A stretch of DNA of 54,931 nt from Phycisphaerales bacterium (GTDB lineage Bacteria; Planctomycetota; Phycisphaerae; Phycisphaerales; UBA1924): contig JAJVHS010000054.1 in assembly GCA_022072615.1 (NCBI GenBank), positions 1-54,931 of the forward strand, given 5' to 3'. Both the position numbers and the translations under genes were made by a program. The notes under the pieces were generated by a model. The model had not been told where the DNA came from, made no database searches, and saw only the letters and a list, made by a program, of their open reading frames with translations. How positions within the stretch are numbered: position 1 is the stretch's first letter; each line of letters starts with the position of its first letter. This document shows positions 9,363 through 16,461 of the stretch, piece after piece.

Positions 9363-9587
9363 CTACTTGGACTGCTCTTTGCGCAGGCGTCCTTTGGTCA
9401 CTGCGACCGTGCTCGCGGTGGTGCCCAGCACGTCCGCGATGTCCTGGTCCGATGCCCCTGTATTCATGAGCAAGCAGACAAGGTCCTTCTGCTGCAGCTT
9501 GTCCTTCAGCTGCGCTGCAATCAGTTTGTTGGTGATCTTCATCTGGACGTGCAGATCAGCCATCGTCACGCTAGTGTCCTTGGCCAT
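9363..9587 (-). CDS. Small helix-turn-helix protein, third gene of CHAT operon
   Basis: A 74-residue protein. An N-terminal helix (LHVQMKITNKLIAAQLKDKL) is followed by NTGASDQDIADVLGTTASTV, a helix-turn-helix of the sigma-region-4/XRE-like kind, and a basic C-terminus. ATG 9587 follows AAGGGAGAG, which overlaps the last codons of the upstream gene. It shares length and domain order with its three neighbours. No enzymatic motif is visible. The role is inferred to be DNA binding or regulation of the operon, or sensing linked to the CHAT protease. Confidence 0.75.
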   Translation of the reverse strand: MAKDTSVTMADLHVQMKITNKLIAAQLKDKLQQKDLVCLLMNTGASDQDIADVLGTTASTVAVTKGRLRKEQSK

Positions 9588-9591
9588 TCAG

Positions 9592-9807
9592 TCACTCTCC
9601 CTTCAGGTTGCGCTTCTTTTCCTTCGTCAAGAACGAGGTCACGTCCTTGGTGGGCATGGCCAGAATTGCAGCGATACGCGCCGCCGGAATCGACAGATCG
9701 TTCAGTTTCCGCATCGCTTCCGACTTCGTATTGGCCTGCCCACTGAGGGCAATCGTTACGCGGGTCAGGTCGTGGATCGCTTCAACGATCGCGTTTTCAC
9801 TCCCCAT
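9592..9807 (-). CDS. Small helix-turn-helix protein, second gene of CHAT operon
   Basis: A 71-residue protein with an N-terminal helix (AIVEAIHDLTRVTIALSGQ), then a degenerate helix-turn-helix (LNDLSIPAARIAAILAMPTK) and a very basic tail (KEKKRNLKGE). Its recognition helix, PTKDVTSFLTK, is the least canonical of the four. ATG 9807 has a strong AAGGAG eight bases upstream, lying inside the end of the preceding gene; the two genes overlap by 11 bases, indicating coupled translation. The function is unknown beyond probable nucleic-acid binding. Confidence 0.75.
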   Translation of the reverse strand: MGSENAIVEAIHDLTRVTIALSGQANTKSEAMRKLNDLSIPAARIAAILAMPTKDVTSFLTKEKKRNLKGE

Positions 9808-10012
9808 CAGCGTTCTCCTTTCCCGAAGCCAACTTGGCTCGGCTGACTGTCTTCGCTACTGCCGCTTCGTTCTTTCCAAGGATCTCGGCGATTTCCTTGT
9901 GCTTGAATCCAGCTCTTGAGAGAAGAACCTCGGGCTTCCCGATCCCTCCCCCGGACTGCTGATTGACCTGCAAATACACCAGGGCTTTGAGGTATTTCGC
10001 GATGTCGTCCAT
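9797..10012 (-). CDS. Small sigma-region-4-like helix-turn-helix protein, first gene of CHAT operon
   Basis: A 71-residue protein. After an N-terminal helix (DIAKYLKALVYLQVNQQ), residues about 28-60 (SRAGFKHKEIAEILGKNEAA and a following VAKTVSRAK) look strongly like a sigma-70 region 4 helix-turn-helix. No other sigma domain is present, so it is unlikely to be a working sigma factor; a DNA-binding regulator or sensor is more plausible. ATG 10012 has GGAG eight bases upstream and a good promoter at 10061-10088. It heads the operon and is the most conserved-looking of the four small proteins. Confidence 0.8.
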   Translation of the reverse strand: MDDIAKYLKALVYLQVNQQSGGGIGKPEVLLSRAGFKHKEIAEILGKNEAAVAKTVSRAKLASGKENADGE

Positions 10013-10060
10013 GGGCTACTCCGTGCTCGGACCGCAATCGGCTGTCCCGCATCCCGGCGC

Positions 10061-10088
10061 AGTGTAACGAGGCCATGGCCATTGTCAA
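10061..10088 (-). promoter_or_regulatory. Sigma70-like promoter of the CHAT operon
   Basis: On the minus strand TTGACA (10088-10083), a 16-base spacer and TACACT (10066-10061). The first gene starts about 50 bases downstream. This is one of the most consensus-like promoters in the window. Confidence 0.65.
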
Positions 10089-10099
10089 GCTTGCCTGAG

Positions 10100-10160
10100 C
10101 ACTAGCCGTGTGACATATCCGCACGAGGATACAGAAAGAACCGTGAAATAACGGCTAGTG
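10100..10160. repeat. 10-bp inverted repeat upstream of the CHAT operon promoter
   Basis: CACTAGCCGT at 10100-10109 and its exact reverse complement ACGGCTAGTG at 10151-10160 lie just upstream of the -35. A second inverted pair, CCGTGAA (10141-10147) and TTCACGG (10180-10186), interleaves with it, and GTCCTGT is repeated directly. These are candidate binding sites for one of the operon's helix-turn-helix proteins. Confidence 0.5.
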
Positions 10161-10280
10161 TCCTGTCGATCGGGTCCTGTTCACGGATAATGATATTTAG
10201 CGTTGGACAAGTCCGATCTCGTCTCACCGGCAGGTGGCATCACGTTCACGGCGATCTCCGGGCCGATCCCGTGCCGTGCC

Positions 10281-10337
10281 ATCACCTTTCTGCTTTGAGA
10301 AAGGTGATGTCCTGGCTCCCCGCCTTTGAGCGGGGAG
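10281..10337. repeat. Two adjacent perfect hairpins sharing loop sequence CTTTGAG
   Basis: The first is ATCACCTTTCT, loop GCTTTG, AGAAAGGTGAT (10281-10308). The second is CTCCCCGC, loop CTTTGA, GCGGGGAG (10316-10337). They may be the end of a lost IS200/IS605-like or palindrome-associated element, or a terminator block. No transposase is present nearby. Confidence 0.55.
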
Positions 10338-10679
10338 TTGCAGCTCGTGGGGGTGGGCGGCCAGCCCCTCTGCCCGCGCGAGCCCACGAGCGGCCTCCCA
10401 TGCATGCAGCCCGACCGTCAGGGAGGGCCTGCCGCGCTCGATGAGCACCCGGGACTCGCTCCCGCTCGAGCAACCTGCCGCTCGCACATGAGCCGCACGC
10501 CCTCGCTCACGCTCGGGCCACCTGTCGCTGGCGCTCAGGCTCTGCTCTGTAGCCGCTTCGCGGCCCACGTCCGCCCCGCCGCCATTGGCGATAGAATGAT
10601 CCCGTTTCGTTGCTCAGCCCGGCTTCACGCCCGGGCCCACCAACCTCAGGGCCGCGATACGGCCCAAGGAGAACAACTC
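10338..10679 (+). other. Intergenic region upstream of the secreted repeat protein
   Basis: No gene is supported here. Two imperfect direct repeats (CTCGCTC.CGCTCG with a shared CACCTG/AACCTG continuation) start near 10452 and 10504. TAGAAT at 10592-10597 is a plausible -10, giving an mRNA leader of about 75 bases that ends with AAGGAG before ATG 10680. Translation upstream in the same frame is low-complexity and rejected as coding. Confidence 0.4.
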
Positions 10680-12836
10680 ATGCTGCACACGCCACACCCA
10701 GCGATCCGTCTGGACAGCTTGGCCATGGTCGCCTCGCTCGTCGTGAGCGCGGCGGGCAGCCCCGTCAGCGCCCAGTGGACCGTCACCAACCTCCACCCGT
10801 CTCAGACCTGGGATTCCCGCGCCTACGGCGTCTCCGCGGCCAGCCAGGCCGGCTACGTCACCTCGCCCGGCGATGGCGCGCACCACGCCGTCGCGTGGTT
10901 CAACCCGGGCGGAACGTGGATCGATCTCCACCCGCCGGGCTCATCATTCTCAGAAGCCTTCGACGTGTGGGGCACGCAGCAGGTGGGCTACGCCCGCATC
11001 GATGCCCGACTGCACGCCGCGCTGTGGAACGGGACCCCGGAGAGCTGGGTCGATCTGAACCCGCCGGGGATCCCCGATTCGTTCGCGAAGGCGTCATCCG
11101 GGTCGCAGCAGGTCGGATGGGCGGGCGACGTTGAAAGCGTCCGCCACGCCGCGCTGTGGACGGGCTCGGCGGATTCGTGGGTCGATCTCAACCCGCCCGA
11201 AGCCACGGCGTCGGAAGCGCTGGCCGTGCACGCGGGCCGCCAGGCGGGCATCGCGATCATCGACGGCGTGCGTCGCGCTTGCCTGTGGACCGGCACCCGT
11301 GGATCGTGGATCGATCTGCACCCCGCGGCCGCGGAAGAGTCGCTGGTCTGGGACATGGCCCAGGACCAGCAGGTGGGCTACGTCGTGATCGGCGGCAACC
11401 CGCACGCCTCGATGTGGAGCGGCACCGCCGAATCCTGGACCGACCTCGCTCCCGCGGGCGCTGCCTACTCCACCGCGCTCGGGGCCGGCAACGGTCGCCA
11501 GGTCGGCGAGGCGCACGTTGACGGCGTGGTACGGGCGAGCCTCTGGACCGGCTCCTCCGCGTCGTGGGTCGATCTGCACGCGTTCCTCCCGCCCGAATAT
11601 GAAAGCTCCACCGCCCATTCCATCTGGTGCGGCGTCGGCGTCACCTATGTCGCCGGCTACGGCTACAACACCCAGACGGGCCGGGAAGAGGCGCTCCTCT
11701 GGACCAACGCGCGGTGGGTCGTCACCAACCTCCACCCGCAGTGGGCCACCAGTTCCGCCGCGCACGCGGTCTTCGCGAGCCAGCAGGTGGGGGAGGTCAC
11801 GTACCAGACAGGTTCCGGGCCGCGCGTCGATGCGTCGCTCTGGACCAACACCGCCGACTCCTGGGTGAACCTCGACCCGGGCACGCTCGGCTCCATCGTC
11901 TTCGCCACCTCCGGCTGGCAGCAGGCAGGCGTGATCGGCGCCGGGCCCGGCAACTTCGCGAGCCTGTGGTCCGGCTCCGCCGGATCGCTCGTGAATCTCA
12001 ATCCGCCCGGGGCCGTTGAATCCCGCGCGCTGGGCATCGGCGGCGATCAACAGGTCGGATGGGCGGATGTCGGCGCGCGACATGCTTCGCTCTGGAGCGG
12101 GAGCGCGGAGTCGTGGATCGACCTGCACCCCGCCGGGGCCGCTTACTCTGCCGCGTGCGGCGCCTCCGCCGGGCAGCAGACCGGCTACGTCAACCAGACC
12201 GGCAGCGCCGACGGCATCCACGCGGCCGTGTGGAGCGGTTCGCCCGCAACCTGGATCGATCTGAACCCGATCACCGGAGACTTCGCGTCAGAGGCCAGGG
12301 GCATTTCCGCCGGGCAGCAGGCGGGCTACTACTTCGCCCGCGGAGAGGCCGACGCGACGCGCATGGCCTGCGTCTGGACGGGATCGCCCGAATCGCACGT
12401 TGACATCCACCCGGCGGGCGCTTCGCAATCGGTCGCGACCTGCGTCTCCAACGCCGTTCAGGCCGGCTACGCCATCATCGGCGCGACGTCCCACGCGGGA
12501 GTCTGGACCGGCACCCGCGAGTCCTGGGAGGATCTCCAGTTCTTCACGCCGCCGGAGTTTTCAAGCACGGTCGCCGAAGGCATCTGGAGCAGGGAAGGCG
12601 TCACCGCCGTCGCGGGGCACGGGTTCAACACGCTGACCGGGCGTGAAGAAGCCCTGCTGTGGGTGAACGGCTGCCGAGCGGACTTCGACGGCACGGGCTT
12701 CGTCGACATCGAGGACTACGACGCCTACGTGCATGCATTCGAAGCAGGGAGCGACACCGCTGACTTTGACGGCAGCGGATTCGTCGACATCGACGACTTC
12801 GGCGTCTTCGTTGCGGCGTTCGAGCTTGGATGCTGA
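10680..12836 (+). CDS. Secreted propeller-like repeat protein with C-terminal EF-hand/dockerin-like module
   Basis: A 718-residue exported protein with a signal peptide ending near VSAQ (about residue 32). The body has about 12 copies of a 40-50 residue unit with consensus (S/A)LWSGSAESWVDLHPAGA followed by QQVGY, similar to HAF-type extracellular repeats. It is built as two tandem halves: each begins W(T/V)VTNLHP (near 10773 and 11713) and closes with TGREEALLW. The C-terminus has two calcium-loop-like units, DFDGTGFVDIEDYD and DFDGSGFVDIDDFG, ending in FELGC, the layout of dockerin-like tails in planctomycete secreted proteins. AAGGAG precedes ATG 10680. The function is unknown, probably a surface or extracellular binding protein. 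Confidence 0.85.
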   Translation: MLHTPHPAIRLDSLAMVASLVVSAAGSPVSAQWTVTNLHPSQTWDSRAYGVSAASQAGYVTSPGDGAHHAVAWFNPGGTWIDLHPPGSSFSEAFDVWGTQQVGYARIDARLHAALWNGTPESWVDLNPPGIPDSFAKASSGSQQVGWAGDVESVRHAALWTGSADSWVDLNPPEATASEALAVHAGRQAGIAIIDGVRRACLWTGTRGSWIDLHPAAAEESLVWDMAQDQQVGYVVIGGNPHASMWSGTAESWTDLAPAGAAYSTALGAGNGRQVGEAHVDGVVRASLWTGSSASWVDLHAFLPPEYESSTAHSIWCGVGVTYVAGYGYNTQTGREEALLWTNARWVVTNLHPQWATSSAAHAVFASQQVGEVTYQTGSGPRVDASLWTNTADSWVNLDPGTLGSIVFATSGWQQAGVIGAGPGNFASLWSGSAGSLVNLNPPGAVESRALGIGGDQQVGWADVGARHASLWSGSAESWIDLHPAGAAYSAACGASAGQQTGYVNQTGSADGIHAAVWSGSPATWIDLNPITGDFASEARGISAGQQAGYYFARGEADATRMACVWTGSPESHVDIHPAGASQSVATCVSNAVQAGYAIIGATSHAGVWTGTRESWEDLQFFTPPEFSSTVAEGIWSREGVTAVAGHGFNTLTGREEALLWVNGCRADFDGTGFVDIEDYDAYVHAFEAGSDTADFDGSGFVDIDDFGVFVAAFELGC

Positions 12837-12913
12837 ACGTCGCCCGCGCACGGACGCTCCGCGGCCCGGAACCGCAGGCCGGGAGCGCCTGGATCGCACG
12901 TGACCCGACAACG

Positions 12914-12950
12914 CCGACTTCCGCCTCCGCGGAAGTCGGTGCTTGATTTT
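12914..12950. terminator. Intrinsic terminator between convergent genes
   Basis: CCGACTTCCGC, loop CTCC, GCGGAAGTCGG (12914-12939), followed by TGCTTGATTTT. The perfect 11-bp stem lies between the secreted repeat gene and the PEP-CTERM gene that converge here. Confidence 0.75.
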
Positions 12951-12961
12951 CTGCATTCAAC

Positions 12962-13591
12962 TCACGGGGACCGCCGCCGCCTCAGCCCGAGCAGCACCGC
13001 CGCCGCCGCAACGCCCGCCGTCGCCGGCCCGGGTACCACCACCACGTTGTCCACCAGCCCGATGAAGATCCCGCGGTCCGTCGGCCCGGTTCCGTTCACG
13101 CGCAGCGTGTCGAACGCCGAACCGCTGACGCTCAGCGTCCAGTGGTTGATCTGCAGGTTCCCGGGGATCACCGCGCTGTCGCTGGCGACGAGCACCCCGT
13201 TGCGGTACGCCTCCAGCCAGATCGTGTTCCCCGCCGGGCTCATCCACTCGAACACGTCCACCGACGCGAACGTCTCCACCGCCCCCGTCGTGAACGAGAA
13301 CGACCCGCACTGCGAGAACGCCGCGAACGGGCCGGGCACCCAGCTCCCAAACCCCATCGCGTTGGGCGCGGAGAACCCCGGGCCGCCGAGCGTCCCGTCC
13401 GCCCGCTCGCAACTGAACGGCGCATCGGCCGTCCCCGCTCGGTCGTCGAGCCCGAAGAACGTGATCCCCCCGTCCACGAAGGTCGGTCCCAGGTCGCCCT
13501 CCACGAGCGAATCGAACGTGGCGGCCGCGCCGCTCGCACCGCCCGACCACACGCACAGCACCGACACACCCGCCGCCGCGACAAGTTTCAT
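12962..13591 (-). CDS. PEP-CTERM-like exported protein
   Basis: A 209-residue secreted protein. It has an N-terminal signal peptide (KLVAAAGVSVLCVWSGGASG), a beta-rich domain of the type seen in planctomycete extracellular proteins, and a C-terminal sorting tail: VVPGPATAGVAAAAVLLGLR then RRRSP. The PxP, hydrophobic helix and arginine cluster match PEP-CTERM, cleaved by an exosortase encoded elsewhere. ATG 13591 follows an excellent AAGGAGGAACCC; a longer upstream reading to 13717 is not supported. The role is unknown; family members are usually linked to extracellular matrix. Confidence 0.85.
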   Translation of the reverse strand: MKLVAAAGVSVLCVWSGGASGAAATFDSLVEGDLGPTFVDGGITFFGLDDRAGTADAPFSCERADGTLGGPGFSAPNAMGFGSWVPGPFAAFSQCGSFSFTTGAVETFASVDVFEWMSPAGNTIWLEAYRNGVLVASDSAVIPGNLQINHWTLSVSGSAFDTLRVNGTGPTDRGIFIGLVDNVVVVPGPATAGVAAAAVLLGLRRRRSP

Positions 13592-13867
13592 GGGTTCCTC
13601 CTTCCCGGCCGTGACGCACTCCCGCGCCCCCGGGGGAGTGCCGCCCGCCCGCGCGACACCCGCTGGGCGGCTCGCGGCACACCGTCGAAACACGAAGTGC
13701 AGCCCCCAGCATGACACGGCCGCACCGCCGTCGCCAGTAAAAAATTACAAAATCATCCGATTTGCGATCGAGTGGTTACCCCGCCGCCCGCGCGCAGCGC
13801 ATCCCCACGCCTGCGACGCGTTTCCGGGGGCTTTCCCAGCGTTGAAGGCTCACACCCGAACGGACGC

Positions 13868-14503
13868 TCACGCATTCGGCTGCGGCGTCACGCGCAGGTA
13901 CGGCTTGAGCTTCTTGTACCCCTTGGGGAACATCTTGTCCGCGTCGGCATCGCTCACCGCGGGCACGATGATGCAATCCTGCCCCTGCTTCCAGTTCACC
14001 GGCGTCGCAACCTTGTACTGCGCCGTGAGCTGCAGCGAATCGATGACCCGCAGGATCTCCTCGAAGTTCCGCCCGGTGCTCGCCGGATAGGTGATCGTCA
14101 GCTTCACCTTCTTGTCCGGGCCGATGATGAACACGCTGCGCACGGTCATCGTGTCGCTCGCGTTGGGGTGGATCATGCCGTACAGGTCCGACACCTTGCG
14201 GTCCGCGTCGGCCAGCGGCGGGAAGTTCAGCTTTGCCCCCTGCGTCTCCTCGATGTCGCGGGCCCAGGCCTCGTGATCCCGCAGCGGATCGACCGACAGG
14301 CCGATCACCTTCACCCGCCGCTTGTCGAACTCGGGCTTCAGCTTCGCGACCGCCCCCAGCTCCGTCGTGCACACCGGCGTGAAGTTCCGGGGATGCGAGA
14401 ACAGCACGCCCCACCCATCGCCGAGCCACTCGTGGAATCTGATCGTGCCCTCCGTCGATTCCTGCGTGAAATCCGGTGCGGTATCGCCGAGCTGGATCGA
14501 CAT
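13868..14503 (-). CDS. 1-Cys peroxiredoxin (Prx6 type)
   Basis: A 211-residue cytoplasmic peroxidase that reduces hydrogen peroxide and organic peroxides. It opens with LGDTAPDFTQESTEG and has the peroxidatic Cys45 in NFTPVCTTELG; the protein continues with the SVDPLRDHEAWARDI block and the long C-terminal domain typical of Prx6 (VATPVNWKQGQDCIIVP, LRVTPQPN). A second cysteine occurs in QGQDCIIVP, but the family works with a single catalytic cysteine. AAAGGAG precedes ATG 14503. Longer upstream reading to 14857 is rejected. It stands alone, beside a flavin reductase on the same strand 256 bases upstream. Confidence 0.93.
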   Translation of the reverse strand: MSIQLGDTAPDFTQESTEGTIRFHEWLGDGWGVLFSHPRNFTPVCTTELGAVAKLKPEFDKRRVKVIGLSVDPLRDHEAWARDIEETQGAKLNFPPLADADRKVSDLYGMIHPNASDTMTVRSVFIIGPDKKVKLTITYPASTGRNFEEILRVIDSLQLTAQYKVATPVNWKQGQDCIIVPAVSDADADKMFPKGYKKLKPYLRVTPQPNA

Positions 14504-14759
14504 GGCCTGCTCCTTTGGCTCGCGTCTGTCGCGGCCTTCCTCGGTCGGTCGATGTGGTTGTTTCCCGTGCCCACGCACCCCATCACCGAGCAGCCAAAGC
14601 ATAACAGCCCCGTCCCCTGCGCTCGAACACGAGATGCCAACAAACACGCACAAAAGATGTTTTCTCGCGTCGCGCCCACCCCACCCCGAGCGCGCAGCCC
14701 CCGTCCTCATCCGCGCACGAACCCGCCGCCAGTCGCCGCTCGCGCGTCGCCGACCGCCA

Positions 14760-15230
14760 TCAGTGCGGCGATGAGTACACCCGCGCCGCGAGCACCTTCC
14801 CGATGTACAGCTCGTGGTCGGCTTCCATGTCGAAGTGACGCACCACCTCGCAGTCAAGCGCGAGCACGCTCCGCCTGATCAGGGGCGCCCCGCTCACCAG
14901 CGTCTCGACCGGCAGCGAATCGAACGCGTCCGCCTCGCGGTTCATCGAGCAGAACTTGCGGGTCATCAGCTTGTCGCCGGGGTCGATCAGGCACAGCCCG
15001 AAGTGCCGGCTGTCGCGGATGATCGGCTCGATCCCGTGCCCCTTGCGCGACGCCACGCACACCAGCAGCGGCTCGGTGGCGCACGGCATGGCGCTCTTGG
15101 CCGTCGCGCCCGCTTTCTTGCCCTCAAACGCCGCCGTCAGCACATACAGCCCGCAGGGCATCATCGCGAGCGTCTGTGAGATGATGGATTCGCTCGGCCC
15201 GGTGAGCACAACTCCCTCCACGTCGGGCAC
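14760..15230 (-). CDS. Flavin reductase-like FMN-binding protein
   Basis: A 156-residue protein of the flavin reductase-like split-barrel family. The segment MMPCGLYVLTAAFEGKKAGA, then TAKSAMPCATEPLLVCVASR and FGLCLIDPGDKLMTRKFC follow the family pattern in which FMN is bound at the dimer interface. Members reduce flavins for mono-oxygenases or act as oxidoreductases in rubredoxin-linked chains. The start is uncertain: GTG 15230 gives the full reading, while GTG 15209 has a purine-rich GGAGGGAG directly upstream and loses seven residues. It is divergent from mraZ. The partner enzyme is not visible. Confidence 0.8.
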   Translation of the reverse strand: MPDVEGVVLTGPSESIISQTLAMMPCGLYVLTAAFEGKKAGATAKSAMPCATEPLLVCVASRKGHGIEPIIRDSRHFGLCLIDPGDKLMTRKFCSMNREADAFDSLPVETLVSGAPLIRRSVLALDCEVVRHFDMEADHELYIGKVLAARVYSSPH

Positions 15231-15405
15231 GCCAGAAGAGTCGTGACCCCGCGTCGCCCCCGGGCTGTGGTTTCCACGAGGACCCGCAGTCTACAGGCTT
15301 TGCACACCCGGTGCAGTGCATAACCCCGAGTGGTCACTTGACATCTTTCGCACATATACCGCCCACAGACCGTACATGCAAAATTCTGCTGGATTCCGAG
15401 CGGCG

Positions 15406-15449
15406 GAGTGTCGAAGAGTGTTGCAAAGTGGGGCAGAGTGGAGGATAAT
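15406..15449 (+). promoter_or_regulatory. mraZ promoter overlapped by four 10-bp-phased MraZ-box-like repeats
   Basis: GAGTG at 15406, 15416 and 15436 and AAGTG at 15426 recur every ten bases. They overlap a promoter TTGCAA (15421-15426), 17-base spacer, GATAAT (15444-15449). MraZ proteins in other bacteria bind short G-rich direct repeats with about 10-bp spacing at their own promoter, so self-regulation is likely. Confidence 0.75.
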
Positions 15450-15485
15450 CCCAAGCCATGGTCCACGGCCCCGAGGCCCATCGCA

Positions 15486-15935
15486 ATGTTCTTCACCGGG
15501 TCAAGCGACATCACGATCGACTCGAAGCAGCGGCTGGCGATCCCGGCCAAGTTTCGGTCGAAGCTCGATCCGGCGAAGGACGCCGCGTGGTTCTGCGTGC
15601 CCTGGCCAGGTGGGATTCTTCGTCTGTATCCCGAGTCGGAGTTCACAAGTTTGGCCGCGGGCTGGAATCGGACGCTGATTCCCAACTCGCAGCAGGCGGA
15701 GCTGGAAGCGGCGGTGTTCGGTACGGCCGAGCGGATCGAGATGGACTCGGCGGGTCGCATCACGATCCCCAAGGGCCTGCTCGATATGGCAGGGCTCGGG
15801 ACGGAAGTCGCCGTCGTCGGCGCGATGAACCGCCTGGAAGTCCGGGACCGGGGCGCCTGGCAGGCTGGACAGCTCGACCGCTTCTCGAAGCTGCAGGCCA
15901 TGGCGGAAAAGTTTGGGGGCGGCAAGAGCGAGTGA
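15486..15935 (+). CDS. mraZ: MraZ transcriptional regulator
   Basis: A 149-residue DNA-binding protein made of two AbrB-like/SpoVT-like swapped-hairpin units. The repeated signature is visible twice: DSKQRLAIPAKFRSKL (about 12-27) and DSAGRITIPKGLLDMAGL (about 84-101). MraZ forms ring-shaped oligomers that bind repeats upstream of its own operon and repress the division and cell-wall cluster in model bacteria. Here it is an orphan: no mraW, ftsI or mur gene follows, and a 526-bp non-coding stretch separates it from a kinase gene. ATG 15486 is chosen because the first repeat follows at the usual distance. Phased repeats cover its promoter. Confidence 0.93.
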   Translation: MFFTGSSDITIDSKQRLAIPAKFRSKLDPAKDAAWFCVPWPGGILRLYPESEFTSLAAGWNRTLIPNSQQAELEAAVFGTAERIEMDSAGRITIPKGLLDMAGLGTEVAVVGAMNRLEVRDRGAWQAGQLDRFSKLQAMAEKFGGGKSE

Positions 15936-15960
15936 TCGAGTAAGCGAGGCAGGGGGAGCG

Positions 15961-15990
15961 AGTGGGGCGAAGTGGGGCGGTGGGACGGTG
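15961..15990 (+). repeat. Second 10-bp-phased G-rich repeat set, downstream of mraZ
   Basis: AGTGGGGCGA (15961-15970), AGTGGGGCGG (15971-15980) and TGGGACGGTG (15981-15990) repeat with the same 10-bp phase as the sites upstream of mraZ. It may be a second MraZ-binding array. Confidence 0.5.
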
Positions 15991-16350
15991 GTGGGGGAGT
16001 GAGTGACGGTCGCGGTCGAGCGGAAACGCCCGGCACGCGGGATTAAAGGTGAGCGGAGTTCGATGCCCGGCGGACCACCACAGGCCGGGACGCCGCGGTG
16101 CTCGGGCAAGGACGCTCGGGGCCGGTCGGCGGAAGTCGAAGGCCGCTCACAGAGCCGGGCAGGGATGCCCGGCCTCGAACAACACGGGCCGCCTCTCCAA
16201 CAAGGCGGCTCGGCCCCGGCAGGAATCGGCGAGAGCCGAGGCCCGCGGGGCGCAAGCGAGGCGTCGTGCTCGGGCTGAATGCCCCGCCGACGCGTTCATT
16301 CCACCTCCCGGCGGCGGGGAACCACCACCCACCCACCACCCCGTCGCCCA
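15991..16350 (+). other. Non-coding stretch with many GC-rich hairpins, possible structured RNA
   Basis: No credible protein is encoded on either strand. Several hairpins are visible, such as CCGGGCA-GGGA-TGCCCGG near 16155, CCGCCT/AGGCGG around 16190-16210, and GGCTCGGC/GCCGAGGCC around 16207-16244. A clean intrinsic terminator follows on the plus strand, so something is probably transcribed here, either a long mraZ 3' end or a separate RNA. No known family (RNase P, tmRNA, SRP RNA) could be recognised. Confidence 0.35.
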
Positions 16351-16388
16351 ACGCCGCCTGCTCGAAAGTGCAGGCGGTGTTGTTTTTG
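16351..16388 (+). terminator. Intrinsic terminator downstream of mraZ region
   Basis: ACGCCGCCTGC, loop TCGAAAGT, GCAGGCGGTGT (one G-U pair), then TGTTTTTG. The 11-bp stem with a following U-tract is oriented to stop plus-strand transcription before the kinase promoter. Confidence 0.8.
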
Positions 16389-16427
16389 TGCTCGCGCGAA
16401 GTCGATCGTGTGGTTTACCGGTCGGCG

Positions 16428-16455
16428 TTGAGGCCTCCCCGGATTCTGGTACGCT
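16428..16455 (+). promoter_or_regulatory. Promoter of the WD40 kinase gene, probably giving a leaderless mRNA
   Basis: TTGAGG (16428-16433), 16-base spacer, TACGCT (16450-16455) preceded by TGG. Transcription starting about seven bases later would begin at 16461-16462, on the GTG start codon itself. No ribosome-binding site precedes that codon. Confidence 0.5.
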
Positions 16456-16461
16456 CAACAT

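Noticed and set aside
9797..10012. Calling the first small protein a sigma factor
   Set aside because: Only a region-4-like helix-turn-helix is present; region 2, needed for core binding and melting, is absent.
15991..16350. RNase P RNA, tmRNA or SRP RNA
   Set aside because: The hairpin-rich stretch was checked for the conserved core sequences of these RNAs and none was found. It is kept only as a possible unknown RNA.
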